Part shown: positions 25,190 to 32,291 of the stretch, piece by piece | How the letters are laid out: the number at the start of each line of letters is the position of its first letter | Numbering within the stretch: position 1 is the first letter of the stretch | From: Fidelibacterota bacterium | GTDB lineage: Bacteria > Fidelibacterota > UBA8477 > JABMPR01 | Length of the DNA: 46,835 bases | Assembly (NCBI GenBank): GCA_024278595.1 | Contig: JAJRSW010000093.1 | Coordinates: 1 to 46,835, forward strand | Direction of reading: 5' to 3' | Translations under genes and position numbers: made by a program | Notes under the pieces: model-generated | Seen by the model: the letters and a program-made list of their open reading frames with translations, nothing else | What the model was told of the DNA's origin: nothing | The model's database searches: none

Positions 25190-25621
25190 TTGAAAACGTA
25201 TAATGTTAAAGCAGGTGAGATCGAGCGGGACTGGTGGATTGTAGATGCCACAGATAAAACTCTGGGACGGCTATCCACAAAAATTGCTCAGATCCTCAGG
25301 GGAAAACATAAACCAACATTTGTGCCCCATCTTGATAATGGTGATTTTGTTATTATTACCAACGCCAAAAAGATTCGGGTGACGGGTAATAAGGAAGAGC
25401 AGAAAACGTATTTTCGCCACAGTGGGTATCCCGGTGGTGCACGCTTTACATCGCTGAAGCAATTACGTGAAAAACATCCTGAGCGGATCATTGAACATGC
25501 CGTAAAGGGCATGTTGCCGCATAATCGACTGGGACGCGCACAGATCAAGAAAATGAAGGTTTATGCCGGTGACGCACATCCTCATGCAGCCCAACAACCC
25601 AAACCGCTTGAGATAGGTTAA
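25190..25621 (+). CDS. rplM: 50S ribosomal protein L13
   Basis: The 143-residue protein matches L13 in length and sequence: [19 protein letters not shown] at the N-terminus, [32 protein letters not shown] and [10 protein letters not shown] in the middle, and HPHAAQQP at the C-terminus. It is an early-assembling 23S rRNA-binding protein. The start codon is TTG, chosen because it follows AAGGA by 6 bases and restores the conserved N-terminus. It leads the translation operon and is followed after 5 bases by rpsI, the order found in most bacteria. Transcription should start from the promoter at 25106-25134. Confidence 0.97.
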   Translation: MKTYNVKAGEIERDWWIVDATDKTLGRLSTKIAQILRGKHKPTFVPHLDNGDFVIITNAKKIRVTGNKEEQKTYFRHSGYPGGARFTSLKQLREKHPERIIEHAVKGMLPHNRLGRAQIKKMKVYAGDAHPHAAQQPKPLEIG

Positions 25622-25626
25622 TACCC

Positions 25627-26022
25627 ATGAGTACTACAACGAGATTTTATGCTACTGGAAAACGCAAGACATCAATTGCTCGTGTTTATATGCAACCCGG
25701 TAAAGGAATTATTAAAGTCAATGACCGTGAATTGGATGATTATTTTGGCCGGAAAACGCTGCGGATGATCGTTCACGAACCACTCGAGTTGACTGAGAAC
25801 AAGGGTCGTTATGATATCACTGTTAATGTGAATGGTGGCGGCCTTTCCGGACAGGCTTATGCCATACGTCATGGGATCTCTCGTGCTTTGCAGGGCGAGG
25901 ACAGCGAATTACGTCCCGCACTCAAAAAAGCTGGGTTACTAACCCGTGATGCTCGGAAGAAAGAGCGTAAAAAATACGGTTTGGCCGGTGCTCGTAAAGC
26001 TTACCAGTTCTCGAAACGTTAA
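25627..26022 (+). CDS. rpsI: 30S ribosomal protein S9
   Basis: The 131-residue protein has all S9 hallmarks: [13 protein letters not shown] at the N-terminus, the [11 protein letters not shown] segment, [15 protein letters not shown], and the C-terminal tail ending FSKR, whose last basic residue reaches the P-site tRNA anticodon loop in known ribosomes. Length is normal. It follows rplM by 5 bases and precedes rpsB by 20. Nothing unusual is visible. Confidence 0.97.
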   Translation: MSTTTRFYATGKRKTSIARVYMQPGKGIIKVNDRELDDYFGRKTLRMIVHEPLELTENKGRYDITVNVNGGGLSGQAYAIRHGISRALQGEDSELRPALKKAGLLTRDARKKERKKYGLAGARKAYQFSKR

Positions 26023-26042
26023 TAGATTTTTCAGGAGTTTTA

Positions 26043-26759
26043 ATGCGTAATATTACATTAGAAGATCTACTTGCTTCCGGTGCCCACTTTGGTCATATGA
26101 CCAGCAACTGGAATCCAAATATGGAAGAGTACATATTCACCAAGAAAAATGGTGTCCATATCATTGATCTGTATAAAACCATTGATCAGCTTAACAAAGC
26201 CATTGAAGTGGTTAGTTCCACTGTTAAAAAAGGTGGTTCCATTCTCTTTGTAGCCACCAAAAAATCAGCCAAGACTGTGGTGGAAGAAGAAGCTGATCGT
26301 TGCGGAATGTTCCATGTAACAGAACGCTGGTTAGGTGGGACACTCACCAATTTCATGACCATTAAAAAGTCAATCAAAAGATTGCATCTGCTTGAGAAAG
26401 ATGAGACCAGTGGCGTTGCAGAGAGCCTCACAAAAAAAGAATTGCTCATGCGAGCCCGTGAGCGAAATCGTCTGCAGACCCAGCACCGGGGCATCAAAGA
26501 TATGCGTCGCTTACCCGATGTAGTTGTTATTGTCGATGCTCGTAAAGAGACAATCGCCATTGCCGAAGCTCTGCGGCTCGAGATTCCCATCGTTGCCATT
26601 GTTGATACTAACACCGATCCACGCAATGTTGATATTCCAATTCCTGCCAATGATGACTCTATCCAGGCTATTCGCCTGTTAGTTGGAACCCTGGCCGATG
26701 CGATCATGGAAGCCAAGGGTATCTCTAAAGCAATCGAGACTGAAGAAGTCACTGCTTAA
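26043..26759 (+). CDS. rpsB: 30S ribosomal protein S2
   Basis: The 238-residue protein matches S2: LLASGAHFGHMTSNWNPNM near the N-terminus, IHIIDLYKT-type region, ILFVATKKSAK, RWLGGTLTNF and the LPDVVVIVD and PIVAIVDTNTDP segments. S2 binds late to the 30S subunit near the platform and is needed for S1 association. The short basic C-terminus is in the normal range. AGGAG at 26034-26038 lies very close to the ATG. It is followed after 33 bases by tsf, the standard bacterial pairing. Confidence 0.97.
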   Translation: MRNITLEDLLASGAHFGHMTSNWNPNMEEYIFTKKNGVHIIDLYKTIDQLNKAIEVVSSTVKKGGSILFVATKKSAKTVVEEEADRCGMFHVTERWLGGTLTNFMTIKKSIKRLHLLEKDETSGVAESLTKKELLMRARERNRLQTQHRGIKDMRRLPDVVVIVDARKETIAIAEALRLEIPIVAIVDTNTDPRNVDIPIPANDDSIQAIRLLVGTLADAIMEAKGISKAIETEEVTA

Positions 26760-26792
26760 GTATTTAATATTTAAACCTGGAGAAGATTTAGA

Positions 26793-27404
26793 ATGGCCAT
26801 TACAGCTGCTGCGGTAAAAGAGCTGCGTGATAAAACAGGCGTTGGCATGATGGAGTGCAAAGCCGCACTTACTGAGACCAATGGCAATATTGAAGAAGCA
26901 ATCGATGTGCTTCGCAAAAAAGGGAGCGCTAAAGCTGCCAAAAAAGTGGGCCGTGCCACCAAAGAAGGGCTGGTCTTCAGCTATATTCATGCCGGTGGAA
27001 AATTAGGTGCACTGGTTGAGATTGCCTGTGAGACTGATTTTGTAGCAAATACAGATCAATTTCAGACTTTGGGACACAATATTGCCATGCATGTGGCAGC
27101 TGCTGTACCAGAAGTCGTGAAAAGAGAGCAGGTCTCAACTGTGGCCCTGGATAAAGAATCAGAGATCTTTAAGGCTCAGGCTTTGAATGAAGGTAAACCA
27201 GAGCACATCGTTGAAAAAATTATTACTGGTCGCCTGGAAAAATACTATAAGGAAGTGGTGTTGATGGAACAACCTTTTGTTAAGGATCCTGAAAAGACGA
27301 TCACCGATCTGATGAATGAAGCTATCTCTGGACTTGGTGAAAATATGTCCATTACTCGCTTCCAGCGCTTTGCCATCGGGGAGTCCACTTCCAGCGCAGA
27401 ATAA
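26793..27404 (+). CDS. tsf: elongation factor Ts
   Basis: The 203-residue protein has the EF-Ts N-terminal UBA-like domain (VKELRDKTGVGMMECKAAL, residues 8-26) and the core TDFVANTDQF motif (about residues 80-89) that contacts EF-Tu and expels GDP. It belongs to the short EF-Ts class with a single core subdomain (about 200 residues), shorter than the roughly 280-residue E. coli protein. GGAGAAG at 26778-26784 is the ribosome-binding site. It sits between rpsB and pyrH as in many bacteria. Confidence 0.96.
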   Translation: MAITAAAVKELRDKTGVGMMECKAALTETNGNIEEAIDVLRKKGSAKAAKKVGRATKEGLVFSYIHAGGKLGALVEIACETDFVANTDQFQTLGHNIAMHVAAAVPEVVKREQVSTVALDKESEIFKAQALNEGKPEHIVEKIITGRLEKYYKEVVLMEQPFVKDPEKTITDLMNEAISGLGENMSITRFQRFAIGESTSSAE

Positions 27405-27429
27405 CCTTTTTAAATCACAGGCGGTAAAA

Positions 27430-28158
27430 ATGTTAGCCGGACCGATCTATAAGCGTATACTCCTTAAACTAAGTGGCGAATCGCTTGCAGGTGGTTCGGC
27501 TCTTTCTATTAGTACCGAAGTGCTGGACCAGATGACTTCCGACCTGGAGAGCATCGTAAACCTGGGGGTCGAGATCGGCATTGTCATAGGTGGTGGCAAT
27601 ATCTTCCGCGGCCTATCTGAAAAAGCTAAAGAGATGAACCGGGTGGCTGCAGACCATATGGGAATGTTGGCCACTGTGATAAATGCTGTCGCCTTGGGAG
27701 ATGCTGTTAAACGACGGGGGATGCCCAGTAGTGTCCTCACCGCTATCGAGATGCACCAGGTGGCTGAGCCTTTTACCCAGCGGAGAGCCCTGGAGGATCT
27801 AGCAGCAGGCAAGGTGGTGATCTTTGCCGCCGGAACCGGAAACCCCTTTTTTACTACTGATACCGCTGCTGCCTTGCGAGGGGTGGAGATCGAAGCTGAT
27901 GTATTGCTGAAAGGGACCCGGGTTGATGGCATCTATTCGGCTGATCCGGAAAAAGATTCCAATGCCGTATTCCTGCCCCGGCTAGACTATGCTGAAGTTC
28001 TAAGTAAAAATTTACGGGTTATGGACCAGACAGCTTTCGCTCTTTGCCGTGAAAATGAACTTGCAGTTCATGTGTTTAATATGGAAATTCCAGGAAATCT
28101 GTTAAAAGTGATGCAAGGCGCTGCCATTGGATCTGTAGTCGGAGGAAAACATGATTAA
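27430..28158 (+). CDS. pyrH: UMP kinase
   Basis: The 242-residue protein matches bacterial PyrH, a hexameric amino-acid-kinase-fold enzyme that phosphorylates UMP to UDP with ATP. Visible blocks are RILLKLSGESLAGG near the N-terminus (phosphate binding), GIVIGGGNIFRG, DHMGMLATVINA, FAAGTGNPFFTTDTAAALR and LLKGTRVDGIYSADP. I chose ATG 27430 because it gives the canonical N-terminus; an earlier in-frame ATG at 27316 lies inside tsf and would add 38 unrelated residues. It overlaps frr by 8 bases. Confidence 0.96.
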   Translation: MLAGPIYKRILLKLSGESLAGGSALSISTEVLDQMTSDLESIVNLGVEIGIVIGGGNIFRGLSEKAKEMNRVAADHMGMLATVINAVALGDAVKRRGMPSSVLTAIEMHQVAEPFTQRRALEDLAAGKVVIFAAGTGNPFFTTDTAAALRGVEIEADVLLKGTRVDGIYSADPEKDSNAVFLPRLDYAEVLSKNLRVMDQTAFALCRENELAVHVFNMEIPGNLLKVMQGAAIGSVVGGKHD

Positions 28159-28708
28159 CGACCTGTTTAAAGATGTAGATCATCGCATGAAAATGTCTGT
28201 GGAACATGCCAGACATGAATTTACCGGTTTACGCAGTAGCCGCGCTTCAGTTACCCTGGTTGAGCATATCAAGGTTTCCTACTACGGTAATCCAACCCCG
28301 CTGAATCAAGTGGCCAATATCAACGTGCCTGAACCACGATTGATCGTGATCCAACCCTGGGAAAAAAGTCTGACGGCCGAGATTGAGAAAGCCATTAGGG
28401 CGGCTGATCTGGGGCTTAATCCGGCAAACGACGGTGTCGTGATCCGAGTACCCATCCCGGCCTTGACTGATGAGCGTCGAACTGAATTGATCCGGCACTT
28501 GAATAAGTTGGCTGAAGATGGCCGGATCGGGATCCGGAATGTTCGTCGAGATGCCAATGAGCAGCTGAAAAAAGCCGAAAAAGACCATGAGATCTCAGAG
28601 GATAACTCGAAGCGGGCCACCAGTAATGTGCAGGAAATGACCGATAAGTATATCAAAGAAATAGATGATGCAGTCACGGCCAAAGAAGAGGATATCATGG
28701 CCGTCTAA
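28151..28708 (+). CDS. frr: ribosome recycling factor
   Basis: The 185-residue protein has the normal RRF length and blocks: GLRSSRASVTLVEHIKVSYY, TPLNQVANI, PRLIVIQPWEK, LGLNPANDGVVIRVPIP and LTDERRTELIRHLNKLAEDG, followed by the NVRRDANEQLKKAEKD helix. RRF works with EF-G to split the post-termination ribosome. The ATG has GGAGGA at 28141-28146 and overlaps the pyrH stop by 8 bases. It is the last gene of the translation operon and is followed 22 bases later by a strong terminator. Confidence 0.97.
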   Translation: MINDLFKDVDHRMKMSVEHARHEFTGLRSSRASVTLVEHIKVSYYGNPTPLNQVANINVPEPRLIVIQPWEKSLTAEIEKAIRAADLGLNPANDGVVIRVPIPALTDERRTELIRHLNKLAEDGRIGIRNVRRDANEQLKKAEKDHEISEDNSKRATSNVQEMTDKYIKEIDDAVTAKEEDIMAV

Positions 28709-28730
28709 GTTCCGACTAAAATAATTGATA

Positions 28731-28763
28731 AAAAAAAGCTCCGAGTTACTCGGAGCTTTTTTT
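28731..28763. terminator. bidirectional intrinsic terminator between frr and peroxiredoxin
   Basis: A perfect 15-bp inverted repeat surrounds a TTA loop: seven A, then GCTCCGAG, loop, CTCGGAGC, then seven T. Read on either strand this gives a GC-rich hairpin with a U-tract, so it can end both frr transcription (+) and the convergent peroxiredoxin transcript (-). It is the best intrinsic terminator in the window. Confidence 0.95.
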
Positions 28764-28784
28764 GTCTTGGAGGAGACGATTATT

Positions 28785-29429
28785 TTAGAGCTGGTCTGCG
28801 TTTTTCTCCAGATAGGAGGCAACTCCAGCAAAATTCTCCTGCATGGTGTCATCGCCTTCCTGCCAACCAGCGGGACACACTTCGCCGTGTTCCTGGTTGA
28901 AAGACAGGGCATCAACCATGCGCAGCATTTCATCAATATTGCGACCCAGGGGTAGATCATTGATCACAGCGTGACGAACCACACCTTCTTCATCGATGAG
29001 GAAGGAAGCCCGCAAGGCCACATCGCCGCCAATGGTTGTTTCTTCCTCACCTTCATCAGTTAGTACTGTGGCAGGTGTAGCCCCCTTCAGAATATCATAT
29101 GCACGTGCGATATTCTTGTCGATATCAGCCAGGATGGGATATTTAATATCACCAATACCGCCCTTATCGATGTCAGTATTCTTCCAACCGTAATGACTCC
29201 ACTTGGAATCAACTGAACAACCGATGACCTGGACATTCCGTTTCTCAAATTCAGCTAAACGGTGATTGAATGCCAGGATCTCAGTGGGACAGACAAAAGT
29301 GAAATCCAGAGGGTAAAAGAAGAGCACGACCTTCTTACCTTTATAATCAGAAAGACTGATCTCTTTGAAAGTGTTATCGCCCATAATGGCAGTTGCCGTA
29401 AATTGTGGTGCAGGTTTAGTAACTAGCAT
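28785..29429 (-). CDS. 2-Cys peroxiredoxin (AhpC/TSA family)
   Basis: The 214-residue product has the peroxidatic cysteine C47 in FTFVCPTEI and the resolving cysteine C185 in GEVCPAGW, which defines a typical 2-Cys (Prx1/AhpC class) peroxiredoxin. It reduces hydrogen peroxide and organic or nitrogen peroxides in the cytosol, using thioredoxin or AhpF as donor; neither partner is in the window. It is the only gene clearly on the minus strand. GGGAG lies 10 bases before its ATG, a possible promoter sits at 29505-29532, and its transcript should end at the shared terminator. Confidence 0.96.
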   Translation of the reverse strand: MLVTKPAPQFTATAIMGDNTFKEISLSDYKGKKVVLFFYPLDFTFVCPTEILAFNHRLAEFEKRNVQVIGCSVDSKWSHYGWKNTDIDKGGIGDIKYPILADIDKNIARAYDILKGATPATVLTDEGEEETTIGGDVALRASFLIDEEGVVRHAVINDLPLGRNIDEMLRMVDALSFNQEHGEVCPAGWQEGDDTMQENFAGVASYLEKNADQL

Positions 29430-29504
29430 GGCTTAATTCTCCCGATTTAAGTTTAGTTTTGGGTTAGCGACCCATTAAATAATAAGTAGTAATCATTCCT
29501 ATTT

Positions 29505-29532
29505 AATATAGACTTCACCTATGGCACCGCAA
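29505..29532 (-). promoter_or_regulatory. possible promoter for the peroxiredoxin gene
   Basis: On the minus strand, TTGCGG (29527-29532) and TATATT (29505-29510) are separated by 16 bases. The -10 matches consensus at five of six positions and the -35 at three. It lies about 75 bases upstream of the start codon. I see no convincing OxyR or PerR box in the leader. Confidence 0.4.
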
Positions 29533-29633
29533 GCGCTAAATAAAAATATTTGGTTTGGATTTCAGGGGGTGTCAGACGTAAACTTGCGTTCATTAAAATA
29601 AACCGGTTATGCCATGACCGAAGGGAATCTAAA

Positions 29634-30053
29634 ATGAATCGGCTTTTAACCCTGCTAGTTACAATATTAATTCCAGCACTCACATTGGGTCAAATTCAGG
29701 ATATCCATATATCAGGAACGGTCAAAAAATATTTTGACCGGAACCGCTCTGGGCCAACCCTGATCTCTGCCGAGATTATTGATGATTTTATCTATGGGCG
29801 AACCTTAAAGGTCAAGATCCGGGGGCACCGTAATAGTGAGAATCCAGACCTTGGTTTTACCTTCGGGGCTGCCGCAGCTGTCGCCAATCATGCCGCCACT
29901 CCCTTCGAGATGATCTGGGTGGAGATGGATGTGCGTTACAAAAAATTAGAGACAACCATTGCTATTGCACCGGCCCAATGCAGCGTTGAAGCAATTGTCA
30001 CAAAAACGCGTACATTTGATTCCTGGTGGGAAAGCTGCCTGGAATTTCTCTAA
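29634..30053 (+). CDS. small secreted protein of unknown function
   Basis: The 139-residue protein starts with a clear signal peptide (residues 1-20, MNRLLTLLVTILIPALTLGQ). The mature part of about 119 residues has a basic N-terminal half (VKKYFDRNRSG), an alanine-rich stretch (GAAAAVANHAA) and two cysteines in the C-terminal third, which could form a disulfide in the periplasm. I do not recognise the family. I chose ATG 29634, preceded by AAGGGA at 29621-29626, over an in-frame start at 29550 that would place 28 residues before the signal peptide. It lies alone between the peroxiredoxin promoter region and yajC. Confidence 0.7.
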   Translation: MNRLLTLLVTILIPALTLGQIQDIHISGTVKKYFDRNRSGPTLISAEIIDDFIYGRTLKVKIRGHRNSENPDLGFTFGAAAAVANHAATPFEMIWVEMDVRYKKLETTIAIAPAQCSVEAIVTKTRTFDSWWESCLEFL

Positions 30054-30059
30054 TCGAAC

Positions 30060-30081
30060 AGGAAAGCCCCGCTCCTTTTTT
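30060..30081 (+). terminator. weak intrinsic terminator after the small secreted gene
   Basis: AGG-AGC and GCT-CCT can pair around a CCC loop with an AA bulge, and six T follow directly. It begins 7 bases after the stop codon of the secreted-protein gene. The stem is short, so efficiency is uncertain. Confidence 0.45.
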
Positions 30082-30213
30082 AAACATTCAGATACTGAAC
30101 CACCGTCAGGTCGGACCGCGATCTGCTGCAAATAGATTCCAAATATTGCCCCAATATCAGGCTGAAAACCAGTCGTAAATCCAGCTCATCCGGTCAATAT
30201 TGCAGGATGCTGG

Positions 30214-30242
30214 TTGGAATGGTCTCAGGAGCCGTTTAGATT
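30214..30242 (+). promoter_or_regulatory. promoter for the yajC-def operon
   Basis: TTGGAA at 30214-30219 and TAGATT at 30237-30242 are separated by 17 bases. The -10 and its surroundings (GCCG, then TTAGATTA, a GC-rich stretch, TTTTT) closely match the rplM promoter at 25106-25134. The rest of the 228-base gap before yajC holds the weak terminator at 30060 and no other clear feature. Confidence 0.6.
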
Positions 30243-30281
30243 AGCGCGGTTTTTAATAAAAAAGGAGTTTTAAACTAAATT

Positions 30282-30593
30282 ATGTTCGCAAACATTTTAC
30301 TAATGTCAGTCCCCGCCGGCGGCGAAGCAGGCAACCCAATCATGAGTTTTCTGCCCATCATATTGATGTTTGGCGTCTTCTATTTTCTACTGATCAGACC
30401 CCAGAGCAAGCGTCAGAAGGAATCTGAGAAAATGAGAACCGCATTAAAAAAAGGCGACCATGTGATCACTTCAGGTGGTATTCATGGCACTATTGAAGGT
30501 ATCAAAGACAATGATATCTTACTGATCAAGACCGCTACTGATACAAAGCTGCACGTAGGGCGATCAGCCGTAACAACGGTAAAATCAAAATAG
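30282..30593 (+). CDS. yajC: preprotein translocase accessory subunit YajC
   Basis: The 103-residue protein has a single N-terminal membrane helix (about residues 19-38, FLPIILMFGVFYFLLI) followed by RPQSKRQKE, the YajC signature, and a small cytoplasmic domain with GDHVITSGGIHGTIEGI. YajC associates with SecDF-YidC at the translocon. Length is typical. AGGAG at 30263-30267 is 14 bases from the ATG, longer than usual. secD and secF, often next to yajC, are not here; def follows after 3 bases instead. Confidence 0.94.
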   Translation: MFANILLMSVPAGGEAGNPIMSFLPIILMFGVFYFLLIRPQSKRQKESEKMRTALKKGDHVITSGGIHGTIEGIKDNDILLIKTATDTKLHVGRSAVTTVKSK

Positions 30594-30596
30594 TAC

Positions 30597-31136
30597 ATGC
30601 TCTACGAGATTCAAACCTATGGGAAGCAGGTATTGCGCCGTAAGACTGAAGAGATCCCGGTGATCGATCAGACCATTCGTACTCTTGTTTCCAATATGTT
30701 TGAGACCATGTACGCCGCAGAGGGGATCGGCTTGGCAGCCCCCCAGGTCGATCATTCACTACGCTTGTTTGTCATCGATCTTTCTCCCCTTGACGAGTCT
30801 GAGACAAAACGGGTTTATATCAATCCCAAGATCACGTCCTTTGGAGCTGAGCAGGATGAATATGAAGAGGGTTGTCTGAGTGTTCCTACTATACGTGAGA
30901 TCGTCACTCGGCCCACCAGGATCAAAATCAGTTATCAGGATCTTGAAGGTCAATCCTATGATGAGGAAGTGTACGATTTTCTAGCCCGTGTGATCCAACA
31001 TGAGTATGATCACCTGGAAAAGACCCTTTTTGTGGATCACTTGAGTTCTTTGAAACGTTCACTGTTAAAAAAGACCCTGAAAAAGATCGCAAGTGGCGAG
31101 ATTCAAGTCGAAGCTTCTGAGAATTTTGAACTTTGA
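30597..31136 (+). CDS. def: peptide deformylase
   Basis: The 179-residue protein has the three deformylase motifs in order: GIGLAAPQV (about residues 44-52), EEGCLSVP (metal-binding Cys) and QHEYDHL (HExxH-type, two metal-binding His plus catalytic Glu). It removes the formyl group from nascent N-terminal methionine. The length is normal. It starts 3 bases after yajC, and fmt, which makes the formyl-Met-tRNA that creates its substrates, follows after a 216-base gap that contains a hairpin at 31253-31288. Confidence 0.97.
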   Translation: MLYEIQTYGKQVLRRKTEEIPVIDQTIRTLVSNMFETMYAAEGIGLAAPQVDHSLRLFVIDLSPLDESETKRVYINPKITSFGAEQDEYEEGCLSVPTIREIVTRPTRIKISYQDLEGQSYDEEVYDFLARVIQHEYDHLEKTLFVDHLSSLKRSLLKKTLKKIASGEIQVEASENFEL

Positions 31137-31252
31137 TAAAAACATCAGTACATCTAATTGCCACCAGGGCTGGAAGAGTCAGTCAATCACCAAATATTTG
31201 TGTGCTTCTTTGCTTGCCAGGCATAACGGATACTTCGTCCTGGGACATGTAA

Positions 31253-31288
31253 GAACCGTGGTTGGTCGACCAGGTGACCAAGCGGTTC
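31253..31288 (+). other. two-part hairpin in the def-fmt gap
   Basis: GAACCG (31253-31258) pairs with CGGTTC (31283-31288), and TTGGTC (31262-31267) pairs with GACCAA (31276-31281), with a 3:1 internal loop and an 8-base terminal loop. The inner part also contains the palindrome TGGTCGACCA. No T-run follows, so it is not a classic terminator, and it does not fold as a tRNA. Nothing else in this 216-base gap is clear. Confidence 0.5.
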
Positions 31289-31352
31289 AGTCTATTAGGG
31301 TGCCGATAACAAGATGAACACTTACATCTCGCCAGGTTCATGGTAACATATT

Positions 31353-32291
31353 ATGAAAATTGATGTACCACTTAAGATCATATTTATGGGCACCCCTGAT
31401 TTTGCGGTTCCGGCTCTGGAAAAGCTGCAGGCCAGTCACCACCAGGTCCTGGCAGTGGTTACACCTCCAGACAAACAACAGGGAAGAGGGCGGCGCATCC
31501 GTCCATCTGCAGTTAAACAGACTGCTGAAACCCTGGGTTTACCGATCCTGCAACCTGAGAACCTCAAGGATCCCGAGTTTGCTAATAAGCTCACACAATT
31601 TGCCCCTGATCTAATTGTCGTTGTCGCCTTTAAGATTCTCCCAGAGTCCATATTTTCGATACCCCGTTTGGGATCTTTTAATCTGCATGCTTCATTGTTA
31701 CCTCGCTATCGAGGCGCTGCACCCATCCATTGGGCACTTCTGAATGGGGATCAGGAAACGGGAGTAACCACCTTTTTTCTAAAACGAAAAGTCGATACCG
31801 GTAATATCATCCTTCAGCGCAGTCTGCCAATTCTGGCGGATGATAATCTGCATCGTCTCTATGCAAAATTAGGTGCCATCGGGGCAGATCTGGTCCTGGA
31901 AACAGTCGATCATATTGCATCTGGATCTGTTAATACCAGTATCCAGGAGAATTCGGAGGCTACACCTGCTCCTAAAGTGACCTCGGCCACGCAAACTCTC
32001 AACTTTGACCAAAGTGCCACACACTGTCATAATCGTGTACGGGCTTTCGCCCCATCACCCGGTGCTTTTTCTTATCGAAATGGTGCCCGCTTAAAAATTC
32101 TTAATACCGCTGTTAGTGATTCTTCCGGTGAACCGGGACAGGTGATCGAAATTTCAGCCGACTCATTTACAATTGCCTGTGGGCGAGGTTCTCTGGTCAT
32201 TTATGCAGTCCAACCTGAAAGTAAAAAACCTATGGATGTGTCAGCGTACTTGCGTGGCAATCCCATGGTGGTAGGGGAGCAACTTGGCTAA
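31353..32291 (+). CDS. fmt: methionyl-tRNA formyltransferase
   Basis: The 312-residue protein has the formyltransferase N-terminal domain with IIFMGTPDFAVPALEKL and FNLHASLLPRYRGAAPIHWA (the 10-formyl-THF and catalytic region), then TGVTTFFL. A C-terminal OB-like domain (about residues 205-310) binds initiator tRNA. It formylates Met-tRNAfMet for translation initiation. The start at 31353 adds 11 residues before the usual MGTPDF core; an ATG at 31386 is possible but less likely by length. The stop overlaps rsmB by 8 bases. Confidence 0.96.
   Translation: MKIDVPLKIIFMGTPDFAVPALEKLQASHHQVLAVVTPPDKQQGRGRRIRPSAVKQTAETLGLPILQPENLKDPEFANKLTQFAPDLIVVVAFKILPESIFSIPRLGSFNLHASLLPRYRGAAPIHWALLNGDQETGVTTFFLKRKVDTGNIILQRSLPILADDNLHRLYAKLGAIGADLVLETVDHIASGSVNTSIQENSEATPAPKVTSATQTLNFDQSATHCHNRVRAFAPSPGAFSYRNGARLKILNTAVSDSSGEPGQVIEISADSFTIACGRGSLVIYAVQPESKKPMDVSAYLRGNPMVVGEQLG

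Noticed and set aside
26186-26752. 188-codon minus-strand reading frame inside rpsB
   Set aside because: The translation is Ser/Ile/Thr rich without domain features and lies fully antisense to a conserved ribosomal protein gene.
27447-27932. 161-codon minus-strand reading frame inside pyrH
   Set aside because: It is antisense to conserved UMP kinase motifs and has low-complexity composition; there is no ribosome-binding site or family match.
29445-29500. PerR, OxyR or Fur box upstream of the peroxiredoxin gene
   Set aside because: The region is AT-rich, but I found no convincing palindrome matching these operators.
31093-31317. 74-codon + strand frame overlapping the end of def
   Set aside because: It reads through the hairpin at 31253-31288, begins within def in another frame, and shows no protein features.
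31253-31330. Possible tRNA or tRNA remnant
   Set aside because: GGTTC resembles a T-arm start, but there is no matching acceptor stem, anticodon arm or full T-loop.
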